Shown here: positions 1 to 5,619 of the stretch, piece after piece
Numbering within the stretch: position 1 is the first letter of the stretch
How the letters are laid out: every line of letters begins with the position of its first letter
Assembly: GCA_959600835.1 (NCBI GenBank)
Contig: CAUGNQ010000078.1
Coordinates: 1-5,619, forward strand
DNA length: 5,619 nucleotides
Source of the DNA: an uncultured Collinsella sp.
GTDB taxonomy: Bacteria > Actinomycetota > Coriobacteriia > Coriobacteriales > Coriobacteriaceae
Direction of reading: 5' to 3'
Position numbers and translations under genes: made by a program
Notes under the pieces: model-generated
The model's database searches: none
What the model was told of the DNA's origin: nothing
The model's input: only the letters and a program-made list of their open reading frames with translations

Positions 1-2630
1 GAGCCGCAGCCCAGGCAGCGGGTCTTGGTGCAGCTGCGCTTGTCGCGGCACAGCGATCCCTTGCGCTCGTAGCAGGTGTCCTCGCGACCGGCCTGCTCGT
101 TGCAGTCGGCGTACTTGTTAAAGTCCACGCCGGCGATGGCACGGGCGACCTCGGCGGCGTCGGCAATAGCCTCGACCACGGTGGCAGGACCGCGGCGGCA
201 GTCGCCCGCAGCCCAGACGCCCTCGACGCCGGTGGAGGTGGCGGCAAGGCGACCGCGACGGTCGTGCTCGACGCCCGCGGCATCGTACAGGCTGGCATCG
301 ATACCCTCGCCCACGGCGCAGATCACCGTGGTGGCGGAAAGCTCGACGGTCTCGCCCGTGGCGACGGGGCTGCGACGGCCGCTTGCATCCGGCTCGCCAA
401 GCTCCATGACGTCGCAGGTCAGCACGGCGCCGTTGAGCGCCTTGGGCGCCAGCAGCTCGCAGAACTCAACGCCATCGGCAAGAGCAAGATCGAGCTCTTC
501 CTCGTCGGCGGGCATCTGCTTCTTGGTGCGGCGATACACCAGGCGCACGTTCTTCACGCCTGCCAGGCGCTTGGCCACGCGGGCGGCGTCCATGGCGGTG
601 TTGCCGGCACCAATGACCACGACGTCCTCGCCCAGCTCAAGCTTCTCGCCCTTCTTGGCGGCCTCGAGGAACTCCAGCACGTCGAGCTCGGCACCCTCGC
701 CCAGGCCCGCAGAGCCGGGCATCCAGGCACCGGTGGCCACGACCACGTCGGTAAAGCCCTGGGCCTTGAGCTCGTCAATGGACTCCACGCGGGCGTTAAG
801 CTGAACCTTGGCGCCAAAGGCCAGGCAGAGCTCGGCGTCGTGCGAGATATCGTCGCTGGCGATACGGAACTCGGGGATTACGTGACGGACCACACCGCCG
901 AGCGAATCGCGGGCCTCAAAGATGGTAACGGGCACGCCGACACGCGTCAGGAAGAACGCCGTCGCCAGGCCGGCCGGACCGCCACCGATAACGGCAACGT
1001 TGCGCTCGCCGTCGTTGGCGATAGCCTGGGCGCGCAGCTTGGGCAGCACGGCGGTCATTGCCTCGCGGGCGGCCTTGAGCTTGCTGGCGCGAATCTGGGC
1101 GCCCTCGGGCTCGTAGAATGCACGCTCGCAGGCACGGCCGCAAGGATGCGGGCAGATAGTGCCGGTGATGAACGGCAGGGCGTTGCGCTCGATGATGATG
1201 TTGAGTGCGTCCTCGTAGCGGCCCTCGTCAACAGCCGCCAGATAGGCGGGAATATCCTGCTGGATGGGGCAGCTCGTGCGGCACGGCGTGGTAAAGCAGT
1301 CGGAAAGCGGGCTCTTGCCGGCGACCTTGCGGTCGGGCAGCGGGCGCAGCGGCTTCTTGTAGAGCGGGTTGGTGAGCGAGTCGGTCTGGATCGCCGTCAC
1401 GGCCTCGAGCGAAACGCCCGCGAACGGCTTGCCATCCAGATCGGTAAACTCGCCGGCCATCTGGCTAAAGCGCTCGTAGCCACCGGGCTTGAGCACGTCA
1501 GTCGCCAAGGTAACGGGCCAAATGCCGGCGTCATACAGGGCGCGGATGTTGTAGACCGTGGCACCGCCGGAGTAGCTGATGCGCAGCTTGCCATCGAACT
1601 GCTCGGTAATGCGACGGGCGGCCTCGATGGTCAGCGAGAACAGCGAACGGCCCGACATGTACATCTCGGTGGAGGGCAGCTCGTTCCTCGTCACGTCGAC
1701 GGGGAACGTGTTGGTCAGCTTGACGCCAAACTCCAGGCCGCGCTCGGCGCACAGGGCAATCAGGCGCTCGAACATGGGCACGGCGTCGGCCCACTGCAGG
1801 TCCTCGCGGAAGTGTGTATCGTCGAAGACGATGTAGTCAAAGCCCAGCTCGTTCAGGCGCTGACGGGCAAACTCATAGCCCAGCAGCGTGGGGTTGCACT
1901 TGATGTAGGTGTTGAGGCCCTTCTCGGTGATCAGATAGGTCGCGATGCGCTCGATCTCCGCCGGCGGGCAGCCATGCAGCGTGGACTCGGTGATGGAGTT
2001 GGAGACGCGCGCCGGGATGGACTCGACAAACGCGGCATCGACATGCTCAAACTTGTCCAGGTTAGCGAGCGCCCACGTGCGGCACTCGTTCCAGGCGTCA
2101 GAGCCGCTGGCATCCTTCATGCCCTCGATGTAGGCGTCGACCTTGGGGCTCTTAATACCCTCGAGGTCATAACCCACGGACATGTTGAAGACAAAGCCGT
2201 CCGGGCTGCCCAGGCCGTACTCGCGAGCGATCAGGTGGCAGGCAAACCATGCCTTCACGTACTCGGCAAAGGCCTGCGGAACCTCGAGCTCGGTCGACCA
2301 CTCGCAGTTGTAGCACTCGTCCTGCGCCACGATGCAGGGCTTGTTCACACACTTGGAGAGCTCCTCGCCGTCCATAACCTGAACGGTCTTGAGCTCAAAG
2401 AAGCGAGAGCCGGCCACGTAGGAGGCAACGATGTTCTGGGCAAGCTGCGTGTTGGGGCCGGCGGCCGGGCCAAACGGGGTCTCGATGCGCTCGTCAAAAA
2501 TGGGAAGCGCGCCCTCCTGGTTGGTCGTGACCATCTTGCGCACGCCAAAGATGGCGTCCTGGGTCTTGTGCTCCTCGATGATCCAGTTCATCAGCTGCGA
2601 AAACGGGATCGGCCTCATGATGTCGCTCAT
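1..2630 (-). CDS. ygfK: YgfK, putative NADPH-dependent flavin/iron-sulfur oxidoreductase of anaerobic purine metabolism (3' end outside window)
   Basis: The visible 876 codons begin MSDIMRPIPF, nearly identical to E. coli YgfK (about 1030 residues), which fixes the start; AGAGGAG lies six bases upstream. Seen in order: a dihydroorotate dehydrogenase-like barrel (about residues 40-400) with PFGPAAGP at 52-59, ELKT at 79-82, HGCPP at 219-223 and a GG turn at 355-356; a GltD-type iron-sulfur helical segment with cysteines 445, 450, 454, 493, 497 and 501; an FAD Rossmann motif (GGGPAG, 549-554); an NAD(P)H motif (GAGNTAMD, 674-681); and a second FAD motif ending AAGD at 807-810. Cysteines 861, 867, 872 and 875 open the C-terminal segment; by comparison with E. 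coli about 150 residues, including a ferredoxin-like domain, lie beyond the edge. Databases often call it a selenate reductase subunit, but its context is purine catabolism beside molybdenum hydroxylases. Cytoplasmic; no signal peptide. No frameshift is seen. The family is secure, the substrate is not. Confidence 0.95.
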   Translation of the reverse strand, partial: MSDIMRPIPFSQLMNWIIEEHKTQDAIFGVRKMVTTNQEGALPIFDERIETPFGPAAGPNTQLAQNIVASYVAGSRFFELKTVQVMDGEELSKCVNKPCIVAQDECYNCEWSTELEVPQAFAEYVKAWFACHLIAREYGLGSPDGFVFNMSVGYDLEGIKSPKVDAYIEGMKDASGSDAWNECRTWALANLDKFEHVDAAFVESIPARVSNSITESTLHGCPPAEIERIATYLITEKGLNTYIKCNPTLLGYEFARQRLNELGFDYIVFDDTHFREDLQWADAVPMFERLIALCAERGLEFGVKLTNTFPVDVTRNELPSTEMYMSGRSLFSLTIEAARRITEQFDGKLRISYSGGATVYNIRALYDAGIWPVTLATDVLKPGGYERFSQMAGEFTDLDGKPFAGVSLEAVTAIQTDSLTNPLYKKPLRPLPDRKVAGKSPLSDCFTTPCRTSCPIQQDIPAYLAAVDEGRYEDALNIIIERNALPFITGTICPHPCGRACERAFYEPEGAQIRASKLKAAREAMTAVLPKLRAQAIANDGERNVAVIGGGPAGLATAFFLTRVGVPVTIFEARDSLGGVVRHVIPEFRIASDDISHDAELCLAFGAKVQLNARVESIDELKAQGFTDVVVATGAWMPGSAGLGEGAELDVLEFLEAAKKGEKLELGEDVVVIGAGNTAMDAARVAKRLAGVKNVRLVYRRTKKQMPADEEELDLALADGVEFCELLAPKALNGAVLTCDVMELGEPDASGRRSPVATGETVELSATTVICAVGEGIDASLYDAAGVEHDRRGRLAATSTGVEGVWAAGDCRRGPATVVEAIADAAEVARAIAGVDFNKYADCNEQAGREDTCYERKGSLCRDKRSCTKTRCLGCG

Positions 2631-2643
2631 AATGAGCTCCTCT
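2631..2643 (-). promoter_or_regulatory. Ribosome binding site of ygfK
   Basis: On the minus strand the bases before the ATG at 2630 read AGAGAGGAGCTCATT. The AGAGGAG core is a strong Shine-Dalgarno sequence, six bases from the start. It supports this ATG over the in-frame ATG at codon 5. Confidence 0.85.
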
Positions 2644-2728
2644 CTGTAACGCCCGGCGAGACCGCGCGGCGGGCGCAAATACGGTGTAGCGCTAGCACAG
2701 CGCCGGCGACCCCGCGGAGGCCGCCTAT

Positions 2729-2764
2729 GCGCGCGTCGGATGCGGCGAAACATCTGACGCGCGC
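2729..2764 (-). terminator. GC-rich hairpin after ssnA, possible terminator or attenuator
   Basis: Arms 2729-2742 and 2751-2764 pair over 14 positions around an 8-base loop. In the minus-strand transcript one position (2738 against 2755) is an A-C mismatch; the opposite strand would have a G-U wobble there. The hairpin begins 14 bases after the ssnA stop codon, a usual place for a terminator. No U-tract follows in the transcript, so it may act as a non-canonical terminator, a partial attenuator between ssnA and ygfK, or a 3'-end stabilising structure. That a stem exists is clear; its role is inferred. Confidence 0.5.
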
Positions 2765-2778
2765 GAATCTACTTGTAA

Positions 2779-4134
2779 TTAGTAGGCGCGATCGTTGAGC
2801 GTGCTCCAGAGCTTCTTGGACTCGGCCATGGTCCACGCGTTGATCTTGTCCTCATCAATGCCAACGAACTCGCGATCCTTGTAGAGGACGCGGCCGTTGA
2901 TGATGGTGGTACGGCAGTTTTTGCCCATCATGCCAAAGAGCATGTGGCCGTCGATGTTCTCCTCGCTCAGCGGCGTAAAGGGCTTGTAGTCCATAACGAT
3001 GACGTCGGCGGCAGCGCCGGCCTCGAGCACACCGAGCTTGCGATCGAAGTACTTGCTGGCCATCTTGGCGTTGTTCTCGAACAGCATGGTCATGGCCTCG
3101 CACCAGCCCACGTTGGGCATGGCGGCGTTGTGGCGCTGAATGATCAGGAAGACCTTGAGGCTCTCGAGCATGTCGTGGGTGTAGGCGTCGGTGCCCATGC
3201 ACACGGGGATGCCGCGGCGGAAGAACTCAAGCACGGGGGCGCAGCCCACGGCGTTGCCCATATTGGATTCGGGGTTGTTAACGAGCCAGGTGCCGGACTC
3301 CTTGACGATATCCATCTCGGCAGGCGTCACGTGGATACAGTGGCCCAGCATGGTGTCGGGACCCAGCAGGTTGTGCTGCAGCAGGCGCTCGACGGGGCTG
3401 ATGCCGCCGCGGTTGAGGCGGGAGTCCCACACGTCGTTCATGCCCTCGCACACGTGGATGTGGAAGCCGGTCAGACCGTTGTTGGCCTCGGCCATCTTAT
3501 CCATGGTCTCGTCCGAAAGCGTAAAGGTAGCATGTCCGCCAAACATGGCGGCGATCATGTGGTTGTCGTTATCGCGACGCTCCTTGGCGGCCCACTGGGC
3601 AAACTCGGCGTTCTCGGCAATGGCCTGGTCGCATTTTTCCTGGCCGCGGCGATCGGAAACCTCGTAGCACAGGCACGAACGCATGCCCAGCTCCTGAGCT
3701 GCATCCTTAATGGTAAAGAGGCTTCCCGGAATCTCGCAGAAGCTCGCGTGGTGATCGAAGATCGTGGTGACGCCATCGCGGATGGAATCCAGAATCGTGG
3801 CATAGGCGCTGGCCTTGGTGCCGTCGAGCGTCAGGTTGTCGTCGATCTTCCACCACTGCTGCTCAAGATTCTCCAGGAAGTTGGTGGGGTTGCAGCCCTT
3901 AATGGCAAGGCCGCGGGCCAGACCCGAGTAGATGTGGGTGTGGCAGTTGATGAGTCCGGGCATGATGAGGTTACCCTGGGCGTCGACGTACTCGGCATCC
4001 CGGTACTTGGCCTTGAGCTCGCGCTCGGGGCCCACTTCGACGATCGTATCTCCGTCAATGGCGACCGCACCGTTGGGAATGAACGGGGTCTGAGTGTTGC
4101 GGGTAAAGACGGAACCGTTAGCGACCAGAAGCAT
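2779..4134 (-). CDS. ssnA: SsnA, metal-dependent amidohydrolase of the purine-degradation cluster
   Basis: A complete 451-residue protein, close to E. coli SsnA (442 residues) and alignable along its length. It belongs to the amidohydrolase superfamily, near guanine deaminase, chlorohydrolases and cytosine deaminase-like enzymes, which hydrolyse amino or ring C-N bonds of heterocycles with a bound metal. Numbered from this start, the first metal ligands are H65 and H67 in NCHTHIYSG; others are H227 with E230 in HIHVCEG, H265 or H268 in LGHCIHV, and D316 in MGTDAYTHD. The SNMGNAVG segment matches SNMNNHVG in E. coli. All expected ligands are present, so the enzyme should be active. The start at 4134 gives MLLVANGSVF, resembling the E. 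coli N-terminus, with AAGGGAG five bases upstream; an ATG at 4152 would bury that site inside the gene. Cytoplasmic. It lies between the permease and ygfK, consistent with a purine or its reduced product as substrate, but the reaction is not shown by sequence alone. Confidence 0.94.
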   Translation of the reverse strand: MLLVANGSVFTRNTQTPFIPNGAVAIDGDTIVEVGPERELKAKYRDAEYVDAQGNLIMPGLINCHTHIYSGLARGLAIKGCNPTNFLENLEQQWWKIDDNLTLDGTKASAYATILDSIRDGVTTIFDHHASFCEIPGSLFTIKDAAQELGMRSCLCYEVSDRRGQEKCDQAIAENAEFAQWAAKERRDNDNHMIAAMFGGHATFTLSDETMDKMAEANNGLTGFHIHVCEGMNDVWDSRLNRGGISPVERLLQHNLLGPDTMLGHCIHVTPAEMDIVKESGTWLVNNPESNMGNAVGCAPVLEFFRRGIPVCMGTDAYTHDMLESLKVFLIIQRHNAAMPNVGWCEAMTMLFENNAKMASKYFDRKLGVLEAGAAADVIVMDYKPFTPLSEENIDGHMLFGMMGKNCRTTIINGRVLYKDREFVGIDEDKINAWTMAESKKLWSTLNDRAY

Positions 4135-4139
4135 GAATG

Positions 4140-4146
4140 CTCCCTT
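4140..4146 (-). promoter_or_regulatory. Ribosome binding site that decides the ssnA start
   Basis: The minus strand reads AAGGGAG, then CATTC, then ATG at 4134. The five-base spacing and purine-rich core make this the likely initiation site. The upstream in-frame ATG at 4152 lies in the arm of an inverted repeat and has no comparable sequence before it. Confidence 0.8.
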
Positions 4147-4151
4147 CAACA

Positions 4152-4177
4152 TCAGAGGCGGGGTTTGACACCTCTGA
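4152..4177 (-). promoter_or_regulatory. Hairpin just upstream of the ssnA ribosome binding site
   Basis: TCAGAGG at 4152-4158 and CCTCTGA at 4171-4177 form a perfect 7-bp inverted repeat with a 12-base loop. In the transcript it ends five bases before the AAGGGAG site. It could be a leader structure affecting translation, or an operator if it acts as DNA. Either role is inferred from position only. Confidence 0.35.
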
Positions 4178-4240
4178 CATAGCGGAAGTGCGAAGCGCCG
4201 GCCTACACCGGAAACGGGCCCTCTCCCGTCAACGCTTCAC

Positions 4241-4259
4241 CAAAGGGGCAAGCCCTTTG
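4241..4259 (-). repeat. Small inverted repeat (CAAAGGG / CCCTTTG)
   Basis: A perfect 7-bp stem with a 5-base loop lies midway between the permease and ssnA. In the transcript the downstream arm ends in UUUG with no long U-tract. It may be a second-stage terminator or part of the ssnA leader. Confidence 0.4.
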
Positions 4260-4282
4260 AAGTGCGGCCTATCGCCGCATGG

Positions 4283-4314
4283 CGTCGGCGGACGAGGCGA
4301 TACGTCCGCCGACG
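4283..4314 (-). terminator. Strong hairpin after the permease gene, probable terminator
   Basis: The arms 4283-4294 and 4303-4314 are a perfect 12-bp inverted repeat (CGTCGGCGGACG and its complement) around an 8-base loop. The hairpin starts 16 bases after the permease stop codon. There is no U-tract, so it is not a textbook intrinsic terminator, but its position and stability fit a transcript end, or partial readthrough into ssnA. As with the hairpin after ssnA, an RNA-stabilising role is also possible. Confidence 0.55.
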
Positions 4315-4330
4315 AATAGCACCGAATTGG

Positions 4331-5619
4331 TTACTTCTTGCTCTCGGGCAAGACCAGATCCACGGCAGCGTCCTTGGCGGCATCGATGTGCTGAGCCACG
4401 ACCGGCGTCTGCGGAAGGATCAGGTTAAGGACAATGGCCATGATGGCGGTGGGGGTTACGGCATTGGAGCCGATGACGGTGGACACCCAGGTGGGCATAC
4501 CCTCGCCGGCAAGGCAGCCGCTGGCCATCCAGATACCCAGGCCAAAGACGACAGAGGTGCCAACGATGGTGGTAGTGCGCTGCGTCAGACCCTCGCGGGT
4601 GAACATGCGCACGCCGTTCATGGTGATGGTGCCAAAGACGCCCACGGTAGCGCCGCCGATGACGGGCTGCGGAATAGCGGAAAGGACGGCAGAGAGCTGC
4701 GGGAACAGACCGGCGATGGCAAAGACGGCCGCGATGATCACAAAGACCCACTTGTTGACGACCTTGTTGGAGCAGATGATGCCCACGTTCTGGCCAAGGG
4801 CGCTGGTGGGAAGACCGCCCAGCAGGCCGCCGACCATAGAAGTGAGGCCCTGAGACACGATAGCGCCGGAGAGCTCGCGCTCGGTGGGCATACGGTCGAT
4901 GGAGCCCAGGCAAGCAGCGGAAACATCGCCGATAACCTGGATGGCAACCATGGGGAACACGACGGCGAGGGTAATGCAGACCTCGGGATCAAACTCGAGC
5001 GCGTAGGGCATGAGCTTGGGGAGGGCAAAGACTTGAGCGGTGGCGACGCTGGAGAAGTCGATCATGCCAAAGGGGATCGAAACGATCATGCCAACGATCA
5101 TGCCAAAAAACACGGATCCCAGCTTGAGCGTGCCCTTGCCAAAGTTGGCGAGCGCAAAGACCACGGCGAAGGTGATAAGAGCGACGCACCAGGCCTGCGG
5201 AGTGCCCCACAGCGGCGTGCCCATACCGCCGGCCATATACTTGACGGCCGTGGGATACAGCGAAACGCCGATGGAGAAGATGACCGTACCGGTCACGACG
5301 GGCGGGAACAGCCACTTGATCTTGCTGTAGGCCAGACCAAAGAGGACCGCGACGGCGCCGCCGACGATCTCGCCGCCCAGTAGCGCACCAAAGCTAAAGC
5401 CCGAGGCACCCATGGCCTGCAGGGCCGGCAGGAACGCGAACGAAACGCCCATGACGATGGGCAGACCGCCGCCGATGCGACGGAAGGGAGCGAAGGCCTG
5501 AAGGGCCGTGTCGATTGCCGAAAGAATGAGCGCGACCTGGAGGATGTCGGTACTCTGCTGGCTATTAAAGCCGAAGACTCCGGCCATGATGACAGCCTGG
5601 GTGATGAAACCTGCAAACG
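4331..5619 (-). CDS. NCS2-family purine/uracil permease (5' end outside window)
   Basis: The frame is open to the right edge, giving 428 visible residues from FAGFITQAVIMAG to LVLPESKK; the ATG at 5587 is internal, since the upstream residues continue the family pattern. NCS2 (nucleobase-ascorbate) transporters are usually about 430-470 residues with 14 membrane spans, so only a short N-terminus, including the first span, should be missing. Visible hallmarks are FPPVVTGTVIFSIG (visible residues 104-117), followed by a hydrophobic series of helices, the TM8 segment AIQVIGD (225-231) and the TM10 segment GQNVGI (275-280). QN in TM10 is typical of xanthine/urate-type members, while uracil permeases usually have EN. 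The TM8 position, usually a substrate-binding glutamate, is glutamine (visible residue 227, codon CAG at 4937-4939). Located in the inner membrane and probably proton-coupled. Next to ssnA and ygfK it most likely imports a purine. The exact substrate cannot be assigned. Confidence 0.92.
   Translation of the reverse strand, partial: FAGFITQAVIMAGVFGFNSQQSTDILQVALILSAIDTALQAFAPFRRIGGGLPIVMGVSFAFLPALQAMGASGFSFGALLGGEIVGGAVAVLFGLAYSKIKWLFPPVVTGTVIFSIGVSLYPTAVKYMAGGMGTPLWGTPQAWCVALITFAVVFALANFGKGTLKLGSVFFGMIVGMIVSIPFGMIDFSSVATAQVFALPKLMPYALEFDPEVCITLAVVFPMVAIQVIGDVSAACLGSIDRMPTERELSGAIVSQGLTSMVGGLLGGLPTSALGQNVGIICSNKVVNKWVFVIIAAVFAIAGLFPQLSAVLSAIPQPVIGGATVGVFGTITMNGVRMFTREGLTQRTTTIVGTSVVFGLGIWMASGCLAGEGMPTWVSTVIGSNAVTPTAIMAIVLNLILPQTPVVAQHIDAAKDAAVDLVLPESKK

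Larger units (their letters stand above)
2631..2778 (-). other. ssnA-ygfK intergenic region
   Basis: This 148-base gap follows the ssnA stop and leads into ygfK. It holds the GC-rich hairpin at 2729-2764, a short near-palindrome around TAGCGCTA at 2684-2698, a weak 5-bp stem (2651-2655 with 2670-2674) just upstream of the ygfK ribosome binding site, and that binding site. I see no convincing -35/-10 promoter pair and no open reading frame with its own ribosome binding site. ygfK could be expressed by readthrough from ssnA or from a promoter I cannot recognise. Confidence 0.7.
4135..4330 (-). other. Structured permease-ssnA intergenic region
   Basis: This 196-base gap is dense in inverted repeats. 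From the permease end, in transcript order: a perfect 12-bp stem (4283-4314), a 6-bp stem (4263-4268 with 4274-4279), a 7-bp stem (4241-4247 with 4253-4259), a 5-bp stem (4214-4218 with 4225-4229), and a 7-bp stem (4152-4158 with 4171-4177) just before the ssnA ribosome binding site. No clear promoter or small gene is visible. The density suggests termination plus a structured ssnA 5' leader, but I recognise no known riboswitch class. Confidence 0.6.

Noticed and set aside
76..804. Plus-strand open frame of 242 codons rich in serine, alanine and proline
   Set aside because: Lies within ygfK on the opposite strand, has no recognisable domain, and its composition is that of an out-of-frame reading of GC-rich DNA.
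264..2798. Plus-strand open frame of 844 codons
   Set aside because: It is antisense to ygfK, which matches E. coli YgfK throughout. The plus-strand product is low-complexity (rich in A, G, L, V, H, D), has no recognisable domain, and arises because G/C-ending codons on one strand suppress stops on the other.
2627..2836. Minus-strand 69-codon frame bridging ssnA and ygfK
   Set aside because: It overlaps the end of ssnA in another frame and runs through the hairpin region. It has no domain and no convincing ribosome binding site, although its stop overlaps the ygfK ATG in a way that could suggest coupling.
2944..4182. Plus-strand open frame of 412 codons
   Set aside because: Antisense shadow of ssnA, with the same biased composition and no family resemblance. 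ssnA has all its metal ligands and a clear ribosome binding site.
4202..4232. Possible ssnA promoter: TTGACG at 4227-4232 with TGTAGG 19 bases downstream on the minus strand
   Set aside because: The -35 is good but the -10 matches only three of six positions and the spacing is long. The TTGACG also overlaps a small inverted repeat. Too weak to annotate.
4135..4330. Purine or xanthine riboswitch ahead of ssnA
   Set aside because: I could not find the conserved core of the purine riboswitch or of other known purine-related classes; only simple stems are visible.
4262..5383. Plus-strand open frame of 373 codons, very rich in D, G, H and A
   Set aside because: Antisense shadow of the permease; the odd composition comes from the complement of hydrophobic membrane codons.
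5585..5587. ATG at 5587 as the permease start
   Set aside because: The frame stays open to the right edge, and the ten codons upstream (FAGFITQAVI) fit the conserved FAG-x-I region of NCS2 transporters, so this methionine is internal.

Overview
The window is a high-GC, gene-dense bacterial segment. All three genes lie on the minus strand, so transcription runs from high to low coordinates: an NCS2-family purine permease (cut by the right edge), ssnA (complete), and ygfK (cut by the left edge). Strong G/C preference at third codon positions, AAGGGAG- and AGAGGAG-type ribosome binding sites and the protein sequences suggest a high-GC anaerobic gut bacterium. Coriobacteriia such as Collinsella or Olsenella are my best guess. 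This rests on codon style and general resemblance, not on a marker gene.

Layout: 4331-5619 encodes 428 visible residues of a nucleobase permease whose N-terminus is outside the window. A 196-base gap (4135-4330) follows, holding several inverted repeats, the strongest a perfect 12-bp stem just after the permease stop. ssnA occupies 2779-4134; a start six codons upstream is possible but unlikely. A 148-base gap (2631-2778) holds a 14-bp GC-rich hairpin just after the ssnA stop and the leader of ygfK. ygfK runs from 2630 off the left edge; its 876 visible codons read without interruption up to the start of the C-terminal cysteine-rich segment.

Together the genes form part of an anaerobic purine-use cluster. 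The permease would import a purine such as xanthine or urate. YgfK looks like an NADPH-linked flavin/iron-sulfur reductase, and SsnA is a metal-dependent amidohydrolase of the guanine/cytosine deaminase type. ygfK and ssnA are known companions of xanthine dehydrogenase-like molybdenum hydroxylases and of the ygeW/X/Y and hyuA genes in E. coli and in gut purine-degrading bacteria; none of those partners is inside this window. The exact reactions of YgfK and SsnA are less certain than their families.

The most interesting points are the replacement of the normally conserved transmembrane-8 glutamate of the permease by glutamine, the apparent domain permutation of YgfK relative to dihydropyrimidine dehydrogenase, and the structured intergenic regions. 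I see no mobile element, CRISPR array, tRNA or rRNA, and no sign of a wholly new system.
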